Shown piece by piece: positions 25,183-34,787 of a DNA stretch of 64,000 nucleotides. The DNA is from Leisingera coralii (lineage in GTDB: Bacteria > Pseudomonadota > Alphaproteobacteria > Rhodobacterales > Rhodobacteraceae). A program made the translations under genes and the position numbers. Positions within the stretch are counted from its first letter, which is position 1; each line of letters opens with the position of its first letter. The stretch covers positions 62,001 to 126,000 of the forward strand of contig NZ_JBHUPT010000002.1 in the NCBI RefSeq assembly GCF_049056525.1, given 5' to 3'. The notes below the pieces were generated by a model that did not search any database, had not been told where the DNA came from, and worked only from the letters and a program-made list of their open reading frames with translations.

Positions 25183-26571
25183 ATGGCCGGGGATTATATC
25201 GTCAAAGACATCGCACTGGCCGGCTTTGGCCGCAAGGAGCTGGACATCGCCGAAACCGAAATGCCGGGGCTGATGGCCCTGCGCGAGGAATACGGCGAAA
25301 GCAAACCGCTGAAGGGCGCGCGCATTGTCGGCTCGCTGCACATGACCATCCAGACCGCGGTTCTGATCGAAACGCTGGTGGCGCTGGGCGCCGAGGTGCG
25401 CTGGGCGTCCTGCAACATCTTCTCGACCCAGGACCATGCCGCTGCAGCAATTGCCGAAGCCGGGATCCCGGTCTTTGCGATCAAGGGCCAGACGCTGGAA
25501 GAGCATTGGGACTACCTGGATAAATCCTTCCTGTTCGAAGAAGGCCCGAACCTGATTCTCGACGATGGCGGCGATGCCACCCTGTATGTGCTGCTGGGCG
25601 CGCGTGCCGAAGCGGGCGAGGACATCATCCCGGTGCCGCAGTCCGAGGAAGAGGCCGTCATCAAGGCCCAGATCATGAAGCGCATGGAGGCCTCCCCGGG
25701 CTGGTTCACCAAGACCCGCGAAGCGATCCTGGGCGTGTCCGAGGAAACCACCACCGGCGTCCACCGCCTGTACGATTTGCAGAAGAACGGCCAGCTGCCG
25801 TTCCCGGCGATCAACGTCAACGACTCGGTCACCAAGTCGAAGTTCGACAACAAGTACGGCTGCAAGGAATCGCTGGTCGACGGCATCCGCCGCGCCACCG
25901 ACACCATGATGGCCGGCAAGGTTGCCGTGGTCTGCGGTTATGGCGATGTGGGCAAAGGTTCCGCTGCTTCCCTGCGCGGCGCTGGCGCCCGTGTGAAAGT
26001 CACCGAGGCCGACCCGATCTGCGCCCTGCAGGCCGCAATGGACGGTTTCGAAGTGGTGCTGCTGGAGGATGTCGTGTCTTCCGCCGATATCTTCATTACC
26101 ACCACCGGCAACAAGGACGTGATCCGCATCGAGCACATGCGCGAGATGAAGGACATGGCGATTGTCGGCAACATCGGCCACTTCGACAACGAAATCCAGG
26201 TCGCCAGCCTGCGCAACCACAAGTGGACCAACATCAAGGAACAGGTGGACATGATCGAGATGCCCTCGGGCAACCGTATCATCCTGCTGTCCGAAGGCCG
26301 CCTGCTGAACCTCGGCAATGCCACCGGTCATCCGTCCTTTGTGATGTCGGCCTCCTTCACCAACCAGGTGCTGGCCCAGATCGAGCTGTGGACCCGCGGC
26401 GGCAACTACGAGAACCAGGTCTACATCCTGCCCAAGCATCTGGACGAGAAGGTTGCCCGCCTGCACCTCGGCCGTATCGGCGTCAAGCTGACCCAGCTCA
26501 GCGCCGAGCAGGCCGCCTATATCGGCGTCAAGCCGGAGGGCCCGTTCAAGCCGGAGCACTACCGCTACTAA
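25183..26571 (+). CDS. ahcY: S-adenosylhomocysteine hydrolase
   Basis: AhcY splits S-adenosylhomocysteine into adenosine and homocysteine, clearing the inhibitor of methyltransferases. The 462-residue protein starts at MAGDYIVKDI, with GGAATGGAG upstream. Motifs are CNIFSTQDHAAAAI, DDGGDATLYV, ETTTGVHRLY, the NAD loop VCGYGDVGKGSAASLRG, and the C-terminal KPEHYRY that reaches the partner subunit. The 150-base leader has short hairpins, but I could not match it to a known SAH or SAM riboswitch. A terminator follows. Confidence 0.98.
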   Translation: MAGDYIVKDIALAGFGRKELDIAETEMPGLMALREEYGESKPLKGARIVGSLHMTIQTAVLIETLVALGAEVRWASCNIFSTQDHAAAAIAEAGIPVFAIKGQTLEEHWDYLDKSFLFEEGPNLILDDGGDATLYVLLGARAEAGEDIIPVPQSEEEAVIKAQIMKRMEASPGWFTKTREAILGVSEETTTGVHRLYDLQKNGQLPFPAINVNDSVTKSKFDNKYGCKESLVDGIRRATDTMMAGKVAVVCGYGDVGKGSAASLRGAGARVKVTEADPICALQAAMDGFEVVLLEDVVSSADIFITTTGNKDVIRIEHMREMKDMAIVGNIGHFDNEIQVASLRNHKWTNIKEQVDMIEMPSGNRIILLSEGRLLNLGNATGHPSFVMSASFTNQVLAQIELWTRGGNYENQVYILPKHLDEKVARLHLGRIGVKLTQLSAEQAAYIGVKPEGPFKPEHYRY

Positions 26572-26591
26572 GCTGGTAAGGTTCGAAAATC

Positions 26592-26626
26592 AGCGCCGCT
26601 GGAGTGATCCGGCGGCGCTTTTCTTT
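26592..26626 (+). terminator. Intrinsic terminator of ahcY
   Basis: Eleven-base arms (26592-26602 and 26609-26619) contain one G-U pair and a six-base loop, followed by TTTTCTTT. It lies about 20 bases after the ahcY stop. Confidence 0.8.
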
Positions 26627-26639
26627 GCGGGCCAGCCAG

Positions 26640-27287
26640 TCAGCCCTGGCCCGGCATGTGGTCGCCTCGGCCTTCGGGCGTCAGGTCGAACAGGTTCCAC
26701 ATTGGCCACAACGCATCGATATGGCGCGGTTGCCAGGGGCTTGGCTCAAAGAACATCTCAGACCCCCAGAAATGCCGGATGCCATCCGCCGTCTTTCTGA
26801 AGACATGCAGCATCGGCAACTGCGCGCCTCTGTCGTTTTCAGCCAGATAGTCCCGCTGGTAACTGGTGCCCCCGGCAGAATAGAGCTGCAGTTCCTGCCA
26901 GCCTTTGGCAGCTTGAAGCGCGGCCAGCCGTTCTGGCGAGGATTGCGCGACAACGGCAAAGCCCATGCGCGCCTGCACATGGGAGACCTGGCCGCGCATG
27001 CCATCCAGAAAGGCGGAGCACATCGGACAGGCTGCTTTGGCGTCCGGTTCGTACATCAGCGAGTAGATGGCAAGGGTGCCGTGTCCGTTGAACAGCTCCT
27101 GCATGGAGACTGAAGAGCCGCTGGTGCTGCGAAACCCGTAATTCTCTGCAACCACCCCGCCTGCAGGCAGGGCCCGGCGCAGGGCGGCAACTTCTTCGGT
27201 CTGAGCCCGCAGCGCCAGTTCGGCTTGCAGCAGGTTATTGCGGGCCGCACGGTACGCGGGGTTTTCGTTGGGGAGGCTGACAGGCAT
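26640..27287 (-). CDS. DUF899-family thioredoxin-like protein
   Basis: A 215-residue protein of the DUF899 family, related to the thioredoxin fold. The block LMYEPDAKAACPMCSAFLDG carries the CPMC redox-type pair near residue 88, and FHLF-type strands with QLPMLHVFRK and WPMWNLFDLTPEGRGD follow. Family members are uncharacterised, and a redox or peroxidase role is only inferred. AAGG precedes the ATG by six bases. It converges on ahcY across the terminator and is divergent from a candidate small RNA. Confidence 0.82.
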   Translation of the reverse strand: MPVSLPNENPAYRAARNNLLQAELALRAQTEEVAALRRALPAGGVVAENYGFRSTSGSSVSMQELFNGHGTLAIYSLMYEPDAKAACPMCSAFLDGMRGQVSHVQARMGFAVVAQSSPERLAALQAAKGWQELQLYSAGGTSYQRDYLAENDRGAQLPMLHVFRKTADGIRHFWGSEMFFEPSPWQPRHIDALWPMWNLFDLTPEGRGDHMPGQG

Positions 27288-27435
27288 AGCGAGCCTTTCC
27301 TGATTGGCGTGGGATTAACTTAACCATTTTGTTAAATACCGGGATCGTTTGTCAAGAGCGCCGATCCGCCGGCTGCCTGCCCACCCCAAAAGGGTTGGCG
27401 GTTCCCATTTTACTCGCATTTTCCGGGTTATTGTT

Positions 27436-27465
27436 TTGCGGAATCGTGAGGGCAGCCGTTATACA
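27436..27465 (+). promoter_or_regulatory. Predicted promoter of a candidate small RNA
   Basis: TTGCGG (27436-27441) and TATACA (27460-27465) are 18 bases apart. Transcription would start near 27472 and run into a strong terminator ending at 27575. No plus-strand gene lies between. Confidence 0.4.
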
Positions 27466-27471
27466 GGAGTC

Positions 27472-27575
27472 ACCGGCCAGGACGGCCAGGAACCAGATTT
27501 TCATACGCGTGTGGTGGATTGGAGCACGCGGGGTGGAAGGGAAGGTCCTGTTTGTCCGCAGGTCCTTCCCTTTTT
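27472..27575 (+). ncRNA. Candidate structured small RNA, about 104 nt
   Basis: The 308-base gap between the DUF899 and DUF1761 genes (both minus strand) holds a plus-strand intrinsic terminator with no plus-strand gene before it. Between a predicted promoter and this terminator lie two further pairings: a short GGCC stem near 27477-27489, and a six-base stem at 27506-27511 with 27525-27530, exposing a GU-rich loop. No ATG occurs in the predicted transcript before the terminator stem. No known family was recognised. The rest of the gap (27288-27435) shows nothing else I can identify. Confidence 0.45.
27539..27575 (+). terminator. Orphan plus-strand intrinsic terminator
   Basis: Arms 27539-27550 and 27559-27570 pair at 11 of 12 positions with an eight-base loop, followed by five T. 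The opposite strand lacks a T-run, so it works only for plus-strand transcripts. Confidence 0.75.
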
Positions 27576-27595
27576 CATTTCAGACCCGTGTCAGC

Positions 27596-27991
27596 TCAAA
27601 ACAGGGTCAGCACCAGACCGGCCGCCGCGCAGGCCAGCGTCGCATAGCCGCCATCGATCAGCGTCAGCTTCACCGGCCGCATTCCATACATGTTGTTCAG
27701 CGCAATCCAGGGGCTGATGAAGAACAGGCCGATGCCGGCGCCGCCGATCAGCCCGGCGCCCAGGGATTCGATCCCGGACAGGCTGAACACATGGCGCATC
27801 ATGCCCGCCACGATCAGCTGCAGGACAAAGGCCATCGCAAAGATCATCGGGCTTTGGCCGCCTTTCGGCTTGCCGGTCTCGTCGCATTCAACACCGGAGG
27901 CCTCGACCCAGGGCTTGGCCAGGGCGCCGTAATAAGCTGCCCCCAGCACAAACGCTGCCGCTGCTGCCGCAATCACACTCAGAAATTCCAT
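27596..27991 (-). CDS. DUF1761-family membrane protein
   Basis: A 131-residue protein with four predicted membrane segments (about residues 3-24, 48-67, 76-97 and 112-130). LGAAYYGALAKPWVEASG at the N-terminus and FFISPWIALNNMYGMRP in the third segment are typical of DUF1761. Function is unknown. The start MEFLSVIAAA is at 27991; the upstream open frame is not conserved. It is the last gene of the tsaD-gpsA-YciI-EVE run, 46 bases after the EVE gene. Confidence 0.82.
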   Translation of the reverse strand: MEFLSVIAAAAAAFVLGAAYYGALAKPWVEASGVECDETGKPKGGQSPMIFAMAFVLQLIVAGMMRHVFSLSGIESLGAGLIGGAGIGLFFISPWIALNNMYGMRPVKLTLIDGGYATLACAAAGLVLTLF

Positions 27992-28037
27992 GATGCTTCC
28001 CTCAATGGTTTCAGCCACTTGAGAGCAGAGTGGCAGA

Positions 28038-28460
28038 TCAGCTTGGATCTGTCTCCCCCAGCGCGCAGACGGCGGCCCATTCCGCATCGCTCACCGGCTG
28101 CACCGACAGGCGGGAGTTTTTCACCAGCACCATCTCTTCCAGCCGCGGATCGGCTTTGATCTGATCCAGGCTCACCGGCTTGGCAAAGGCGCGCACCGCC
28201 TTGATGTCGACGCACTCCCAGCGGTCGTCCTCGGTGGTGCTGTCGGGATGCGCCTCGGCGCAGACCTCGACGATGCCGACCACGGATTTTTCCTTCTGCG
28301 AGTGATAGAAGAAGCCGCGGTCGCCAATGCTCATTTCGCGCATGAAATTGCGCGCCTGGTAATTGCGCACGCCGTCCCACTCCTCGCCCGCGTCACCCTT
28401 GGAGACCTGGTCATCCCAGCTCCAGGTGGAGGGTTCGGATTTGAACAGCCAGTAGCGCAT
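28038..28460 (-). CDS. EVE-domain protein
   Basis: A 140-residue single EVE domain, of the PUA-like fold, related to human thymocyte nuclear protein 1. The signature YWLFKSEPSTWSWDDQ at the N-terminus and WDGVRNYQARNFMREM with GDRGFFYHS follow the family closely. EVE domains bind modified bases in DNA or RNA; the ligand here is unknown. The start overlaps the stop of the YciI-like gene by one base (TGATG). Synteny with tsaD (tRNA modification) is suggestive only. Confidence 0.92.
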   Translation of the reverse strand: MRYWLFKSEPSTWSWDDQVSKGDAGEEWDGVRNYQARNFMREMSIGDRGFFYHSQKEKSVVGIVEVCAEAHPDSTTEDDRWECVDIKAVRAFAKPVSLDQIKADPRLEEMVLVKNSRLSVQPVSDAEWAAVCALGETDPS

Positions 28461-28732
28461 CAGCCGATGACTTTCTTCCAGGTGATCAGTTCGACAGCTT
28501 CAAAGAGGCCGGCCTTGTTGTAAGGATCGTTGGCCGCCCATGCCTCGCCGGCTGCCATGTCTTCGACGTCCAGAATAACCAGAGAGCCGGCCATATTGCC
28601 ATCCTGATCCAGCAGCGGGCCCGCCTGCGCCACGGCGCCAGTGTCGTTGATATAGGCCAGATGGGCGTCGCGGTTGTCCAGACGGGTCTGCAAATGGCCG
28701 GGTTTGTCGCGGGCGATCAATGCGATGAGCAT
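28460..28732 (-). CDS. YciI-like protein
   Basis: A 90-residue protein with the dimeric ferredoxin-like YciI fold. It starts MLIALIARDKPGHLQTR, has the conserved acid in NRDAHLAYI and the AGPLLDQDGNMAGSLVI strand, and ends ELITWKKVIG. YciI-like proteins are small enzymes or ligand binders of mostly unknown substrate. One base separates it from the gpsA stop, and it overlaps the EVE gene start, so it is certainly co-transcribed with both. Confidence 0.9.
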   Translation of the reverse strand: MLIALIARDKPGHLQTRLDNRDAHLAYINDTGAVAQAGPLLDQDGNMAGSLVILDVEDMAAGEAWAANDPYNKAGLFEAVELITWKKVIG

Positions 28733-28733
28733 T

Positions 28734-29696
28734 TTATTCCTCTTTTAACGGTCTTTTAAGTAAAAGAGCCGCCGCCTCGGCAATGGTCAAGCGCTGATCG
28801 AGCAAATTGGTTACCGTCTGCGTGATCGGCATATCCAGCTGCATCTTCCGGGCTTGTTCCGCCACCGCATGCGCCGTTGCGGCGCCCTCGACCGTGATAC
28901 TGGAATCAAAGGCTTCGCCGCGCCCGATCGACAGGCCCAGCCGGTAGTTGCGGGACAGGTCGGAGGTGCAGGTCAGCGCCAGATCGCCAAACCCCGACAG
29001 CCCCGCCATCGTCTCGGCCTTGGCGCCGCAGGCAAGCGCCATACGCTGCATCTCGGCATAGCCGCGGGTCATCAGCGCGGCGCGGGCGCTGTCGCCCAGC
29101 CCGGCGCCAATCACCGCACCGCAGGCAATCGCCATCACGTTCTTCAGCGCCCCGCCCAGCTCGGCGCCGATGGTGTCGGTGGTGCGGTAGAGGCGCAGGT
29201 TGGCGGTGGTCAGCTGCTGCTGCAGCGCCTTGCCCAGCTCCGCGTCGCCGCAGGCCAGCGTCAGCGCGGTCGGCAGGCCGCGGGCAATATCCGCCGCAAA
29301 GCTCGGGCCCGTCAGCAGCGCCGCCGGGGCGCCTGGGAGGACCTCCTGCATGACCGCGACCGGGCCAAGCCCGGTGTGCAGCTCAATACCCTTGCAGCAG
29401 GCGACCAGGGTTTTCCCGGCCAGATGCGCCTGGTGGTCCAGCAGGGCGCTGCGCAGCTTCTGCATGGGCACCGCCAGCAGCAGGACCTCAGAGCGGCAGG
29501 CCTGCGCAATATCAGCAGTGGCGGTGAGGGGTTCAGGCAGATCGACACCGGGCAGGCGGGCCTCGTTGCGGCGGCTGTCCTGCATCGCTTTGGCCTGCTC
29601 CGCATTACGCGCCCACAGTGTCACCGGCCCGTTGCCGGCCAGAGAAATCGCCAGGGCAGTGCCAAAGGCGCCGGATCCCAGAACCGAAACGCTCAT
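28734..29696 (-). CDS. gpsA: Glycerol-3-phosphate dehydrogenase [NAD(P)+]
   Basis: GpsA reduces dihydroxyacetone phosphate to sn-glycerol 3-phosphate for phospholipid synthesis. The 320-residue protein begins with the NAD-binding VLGSGAFGTALAI. Other motifs are CCKGIELHTG, LTGPSFAADIARGLPTA, the catalytic Lys in GGALKNVMAIACG, and GLSGFGDLALTCTS. The start overlaps the tsaD stop (ATGA). A much longer open frame upstream overlaps tsaD and is not real. Confidence 0.96.
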   Translation of the reverse strand: MSVSVLGSGAFGTALAISLAGNGPVTLWARNAEQAKAMQDSRRNEARLPGVDLPEPLTATADIAQACRSEVLLLAVPMQKLRSALLDHQAHLAGKTLVACCKGIELHTGLGPVAVMQEVLPGAPAALLTGPSFAADIARGLPTALTLACGDAELGKALQQQLTTANLRLYRTTDTIGAELGGALKNVMAIACGAVIGAGLGDSARAALMTRGYAEMQRMALACGAKAETMAGLSGFGDLALTCTSDLSRNYRLGLSIGRGEAFDSSITVEGAATAHAVAEQARKMQLDMPITQTVTNLLDQRLTIAEAAALLLKRPLKEE

Positions 29697-30790
29697 GCCT
29701 TGGCTCCCTTGCGGCCCGATCCGATCAGCGCCGGGCTGCTTTGGTCCAGCGGCCAGCGGGGACGGGCGGTCAGGTCCAGACCATCGCGTGCACCCGCTTT
29801 GAAGCGCTCCAGCCCGGCATAGGCAATCATCGCGGCATTGTCGGTGCACAGGCGCAGCGGCGGTGCGGTAAAGGCGGCGCCGGCCTCGGCGCAAACAGTC
29901 TCTAATGCGGCACGAATGGCGGTATTTGCCGCGACGCCGCCGGCGACGGCGACGGTTGGCGCCGCGGGCTGTTCCTCCAGGTACAGGCGGATGGCGCGGC
30001 GAGTCTTTTCTGCCAGGGTATCCACGACGGCGGCCTGGAACCCGGCACACAGATCGGCCCGGTCCTGGCGGGTCAGGCCGCCTTTCTCCGCTGCGATTTG
30101 ATCACGCATCCGCATCAGCGCGGTCTTCAGCCCGGAAAACGACAGGTTGCAGTCCGGCCGGTCCAGCAGGGGCCGCGGAAAGCGGAACCGCTTGGGATCG
30201 CCGTTTTCGGCCTCTGCCTGCACCGAGGGGCCGCCGGGCTGCGGCAGTCCCAGCAGGCGCGCGGTCTTGTCAAAGGCCTCGCCGGGGGCGTCGTCGATGG
30301 TGCCGCCCAGACGGGTGAAATCTTCCGTCCCGCGCACCAGCAGGTACTGGCAATGGCCGCCGGAGACCAGCAGCATCAGGTAGGGATAGGCAATCCCGTC
30401 GGTCAGCCGCGGGGTCAGCGCATGGCCTGCCAGATGGTTCACCCCAATCAGCGGCAGGCCTGTCGCGGCGGCGATCCCCTTGGCGCACATGACGCCCGAC
30501 ATCACCCCGCCGATCAGCCCCGGGCCGGCAGTCACGGCGACGGCATCCATGTCTTGCAGGGTCAGGTCGGCCTCTGCCAGCGCATCGCGCACGCAGATGT
30601 CAAGCTTCTCGGCATGGGCGCGCGCCGCGATCTCCGGCACCACGCCGCCAAAGGCGCTGTGCAGCTCGGTCTGGCCGAAGACGACCGAGGAGAGAACCTC
30701 GGGCTGCGCGCCCTCTGCCTGCCGCACCACCGCGGCGGCGGTGTCGTCACAGCTGCTTTCCAGCCCCAGAATGGTCAGGGTCTTTGTCAT
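29693..30790 (-). CDS. tsaD: tRNA N6-adenosine threonylcarbamoyltransferase TsaD
   Basis: TsaD transfers the threonylcarbamoyl group to A37 of ANN-decoding tRNAs, working with TsaB and TsaE. The 365-residue protein has the ASKHA-fold motifs: LGLESSCDDTAAAVV at the N-terminus, the metal-binding region EIAARAHAEKLD and VNHLAGH, and VAGGVAANTAIRAAL near the C-terminus. The start is at MTKTLTILG. It heads the minus-strand run that continues into gpsA, and is divergent from hemD with a 74-base spacer. Confidence 0.97.
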   Translation of the reverse strand: MTKTLTILGLESSCDDTAAAVVRQAEGAQPEVLSSVVFGQTELHSAFGGVVPEIAARAHAEKLDICVRDALAEADLTLQDMDAVAVTAGPGLIGGVMSGVMCAKGIAAATGLPLIGVNHLAGHALTPRLTDGIAYPYLMLLVSGGHCQYLLVRGTEDFTRLGGTIDDAPGEAFDKTARLLGLPQPGGPSVQAEAENGDPKRFRFPRPLLDRPDCNLSFSGLKTALMRMRDQIAAEKGGLTRQDRADLCAGFQAAVVDTLAEKTRRAIRLYLEEQPAAPTVAVAGGVAANTAIRAALETVCAEAGAAFTAPPLRLCTDNAAMIAYAGLERFKAGARDGLDLTARPRWPLDQSSPALIGSGRKGAKA

Positions 30791-30864
30791 GGCCTTACCG
30801 TTGCATCGAATTGCCGCCGGGGCTACCACCTATGAGGCCTGCAAACAATCCCGGGAGCCCCGCG

Positions 30865-31590
30865 ATGGTGCCTTTGCTGATGACACGCCCGCTGGCGGCG
30901 GCAGAGCGGTTCGTGGCCGGCCTGCCCGAAGCGGCGCGTGCCGGGTTGCGGGTGATCTATGCGCCGCTGATGGAAATCCGGCCTGCGCAGGCTCCGGTAG
31001 ATCTGGACCATGTGAAAGCGGTAATCTTCACTTCCGCCAACGGGGTCGAGGCCGCTTCACGTGAAACCGCCGCGCGCCTCCCCGCCTATTGCGTGGGGGA
31101 ACGCACCGCCCAAGCCGCGGCTGAGGCGGGCTGGCAGGCGTCCTGCCTGGGCCATTGCGCCGACGAACTGGTCGCGGCGCTGCTCAGCCAGCGTCCGGAG
31201 GCGCCGCTGCTGCATCTGCGCGGCGGCCATGCACGGGGTGAGATTGCAGAGCGGCTCACCAGCGGAGGTATCCCCTGCCAGGAGCAAATCCTGTATGATC
31301 AGGTGCTTCTGCCGCTGACCGATGAGGCCAAGATGGCGCTTGCTGCGCAAACTGATGTGATCGTGCCGCTTTTCTCTCCCAGAACTGCGCGTCATTTTGC
31401 CAATCTGTGCGGGGATGCCTCGCATTTGCATCTGATTGCCCTCAGCCCGGCGGTGGCAGAGCCGCTGAAAGGCTTGAATTGCAAGACGTTGCGGGTCAGT
31501 AAGACGCCGGACGCTGCGGCATTGGCAGCTGCTGTCCTTGATGCCGCAGCGCAGCTGTCGCCGCTTGAGGGGAACAGGCACGCAGAGTAG
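30865..31590 (+). CDS. hemD: Uroporphyrinogen-III synthase
   Basis: HemD closes and inverts hydroxymethylbilane to uroporphyrinogen III in tetrapyrrole synthesis. The family is poorly conserved. This 241-residue protein has the expected TRPLAAAERF start, the AVIFTSANGVEAASRE strand-turn, YCVGERTAQAAAEAGW, LHLRGGHARGEIAERL, and LFSPRTARHFANL. GGGAG lies seven bases before the chosen ATG. It opens the hemD-mic60-hemY operon. hemC is not adjacent in this window. Confidence 0.9.
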   Translation: MVPLLMTRPLAAAERFVAGLPEAARAGLRVIYAPLMEIRPAQAPVDLDHVKAVIFTSANGVEAASRETAARLPAYCVGERTAQAAAEAGWQASCLGHCADELVAALLSQRPEAPLLHLRGGHARGEIAERLTSGGIPCQEQILYDQVLLPLTDEAKMALAAQTDVIVPLFSPRTARHFANLCGDASHLHLIALSPAVAEPLKGLNCKTLRVSKTPDAAALAAAVLDAAAQLSPLEGNRHAE

Positions 31591-31641
31591 TGTCCAGCGT
31601 GTTCGCAGGAATGTATTTTAGGAATCGAGGGGGAGGCCGGC

Positions 31642-32985
<1,344 letters not shown>

Positions 32986-32995
32986 GGAAGCCGCC

Positions 32996-34471
32996 ATGCT
33001 CTGGTCGTTGTTGAAGATCCTCGTATTTGTCGCGATTGTCGCGCTTCTGGCATTTGGCGCGGGCCTGTTGATGGAAACTGCAGGCGGGGTGCAGATCACC
33101 GTCGCCGGCACCGAATACACCCTCAGCGCGCTGCAATCGGTGATCGCGCTGGGCGTGCTTGTGGTTGCGGTCTGGCTGTTTCTCAAGCTGCTGTCGCTGC
33201 TGGTGGCCACCCTGCGCTTCCTGAACGGGGATGAAACCGCCCTGTCGCGCTATTGGGACAAGGGGCGCGAGCGCAAGGGCTACCGGGCGCTGTCGGAGGG
33301 CCTGATGGCGCTGGCCTCGGGCGAGGGGCGGCTGGCCCTGGCCAAGGCGGCGCGGGCGGAGAAATACCTGCAGAACCCCGAGCTGACCGACCTGCTGGTG
33401 GCGCAGGCCGCGGAAATGAGCGGCGACACCCACAAGGCCGCGGATGCCTACAAACGGCTGCTGTCGAACCAGCAGACCCGGTTTGTCGGCGTGCGCGGGA
33501 TCATGAAGCAGAAGCTGTCCCAGGGCGACACCGACACCGCCCGCCAGCTGGCCGAGAAGGCGCTGGCGCTGCGTCCCAAGCATGAGGAGGTGCAGGACAC
33601 TCTGTTGCGGCTGCAGGCCCAGGCCGAGGATTGGGCCGGTGCCCGCAAGACGCTGTCGACCAAGCTCAAGACCGGCACCCTGCCGCGCGATGTCTACAAA
33701 CGCCGCGATGCGGTTCTGGCGCTGTCGGCCTCCAAGGGTGTCATCGACGAAAACGCCACGATCGAGCAGCGCGAGCAGGCGATCGAGGCGAACCGCCTGT
33801 CGCCCGACCTGGTGCCCGCAGCGGCGATGGCAGCCCGCGCTTATCTTGCCAAGGGCAAGAAGCGCCCGGCGGTCCGGCTGCTGAAAAAGACCTGGCAGAG
33901 CCAGCCGCACCCTGACCTGGCCCATGCCTTTGCCGAGGTCGAGCCGGACGAAAGCGCCGCCGAGCGCGTCGCGCGTTTCGACCAGCTGGCCCGGCTCAAC
34001 CCGCATGACGATGAAACCCGCCTGGTAATGGCGGAGCTGAACATCGTTGCCGAGGACTTCCCCGAAGCCCGCCGCTGGCTGAGCGACCTGACGGAGCGGG
34101 CCCCGGATGCGCGGGCGCTGACGCTGATGGCGGCGATCGAGCGTGGCGAAGGCGCGGATGACAAGGTGGTGCAGGGCTGGCTGGCCAAGGCGCTGACGGC
34201 TCCGCGCGGGCCGCAGTGGGTCTGCACCAACTGCAACCATATCCATGCGGAATGGGAACCGGTCTGCGAGCATTGCACCAGCTTTGACACCCTGTCCTGG
34301 AAGCGTCCGGAAACGCCGGAAGTGGCCAGCCATGCTGCGGCCCACATGCTGCCGCTGATCACCGGCATGCTGGAAGACAAGAAAGCCGCAGCAGCAGAAG
34401 AGGCTGACTTCGAGGAAACCGGGCAGGATCCGGAACCGGAGCAGCAGGATGCGGTCAAAGAGCCGAACTGA
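32996..34471 (+). CDS. hemY: HemY-family membrane TPR protein with C-terminal zinc ribbon
   Basis: HemY (not the oxidase of the same name) is a TPR protein associated with tetrapyrrole gene clusters; its exact role is unsettled. The 491-residue protein has two N-terminal membrane segments (about residues 5-25 and 40-65), then HemY_N (LSRYWDKGRERKGYRALSEG) and TPR-like helices. At residues 408-427 it has a CxxC...CxxC pair (Cys410, 413, 424, 427), as in the metal ribbon of LapB/YciM. AGGAAG precedes the ATG. It follows mic60 by ten bases. Confidence 0.88.
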   Translation: MLWSLLKILVFVAIVALLAFGAGLLMETAGGVQITVAGTEYTLSALQSVIALGVLVVAVWLFLKLLSLLVATLRFLNGDETALSRYWDKGRERKGYRALSEGLMALASGEGRLALAKAARAEKYLQNPELTDLLVAQAAEMSGDTHKAADAYKRLLSNQQTRFVGVRGIMKQKLSQGDTDTARQLAEKALALRPKHEEVQDTLLRLQAQAEDWAGARKTLSTKLKTGTLPRDVYKRRDAVLALSASKGVIDENATIEQREQAIEANRLSPDLVPAAAMAARAYLAKGKKRPAVRLLKKTWQSQPHPDLAHAFAEVEPDESAAERVARFDQLARLNPHDDETRLVMAELNIVAEDFPEARRWLSDLTERAPDARALTLMAAIERGEGADDKVVQGWLAKALTAPRGPQWVCTNCNHIHAEWEPVCEHCTSFDTLSWKRPETPEVASHAAAHMLPLITGMLEDKKAAAAEEADFEETGQDPEPEQQDAVKEPN

Positions 34472-34487
34472 CATCCGGTGAAAGTTA

Positions 34488-34515
34488 TGAACGGCGGGGG
34501 CCTCCCTGCCGTTCA
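34488..34515 (+). terminator. Hairpin after hemY
   Basis: Arms of about 12 pairs (34488-34499 and 34504-34515, one G-U) lie 17 bases after the hemY stop. The following T-tract is poor, so termination efficiency is uncertain. Confidence 0.5.
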
Positions 34516-34602
34516 GCACGCTTTGTGAAAAAGGCGAGGCTGCCTTTCGGACAGAATTCCGGGACAGGAAGGTGCCCGTTATCAGTGTCTATACAGGGGG
34601 AA

Positions 34603-34689
34603 TGGTGCCCAGGAGAGGACTCGAACCTCCACGTCCATACGGACACTAGCACCTGAAGCTAGCGCGTCTACCAATTCCGCCACCTGGGC
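34603..34689 (-). tRNA. tRNA-Leu (anticodon CAG)
   Basis: Reading the minus strand from 34689, the acceptor GCCCAGG pairs with CCTGGGC near the 3' end, then A73 and an encoded CCA (34605-34603). The D-arm is GGCGGAATTGGTAGACGC, the anticodon loop TTCAGGT gives CAG, a long variable arm typical of leucine tRNA follows, and the T-arm contains GGTTCGAGTCC. Total length is 87 nt. Confidence 0.96.
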
Positions 34690-34787
34690 AGGTGTCGTAA
34701 GGAGGGCGTATAAGATGGTTCGCGGGGGCCGTCAAATGGAAAACGGCAGGACGGCTGGCAACGCTCTGGGGTGCTGCCTGGAGCCGG

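Noticed and set aside
27329..28159. Plus-strand open frame across the candidate small RNA
   Set aside because: It runs through a strong terminator and two minus-strand genes and has no ribosome site or conserved domain.
28734..30050. Extended gpsA reading frame to 30050
   Set aside because: The extra N-terminal part overlaps tsaD and is Arg-rich nonsense. The NAD-binding motif begins right after the ATG at 29696, which overlaps the tsaD stop.
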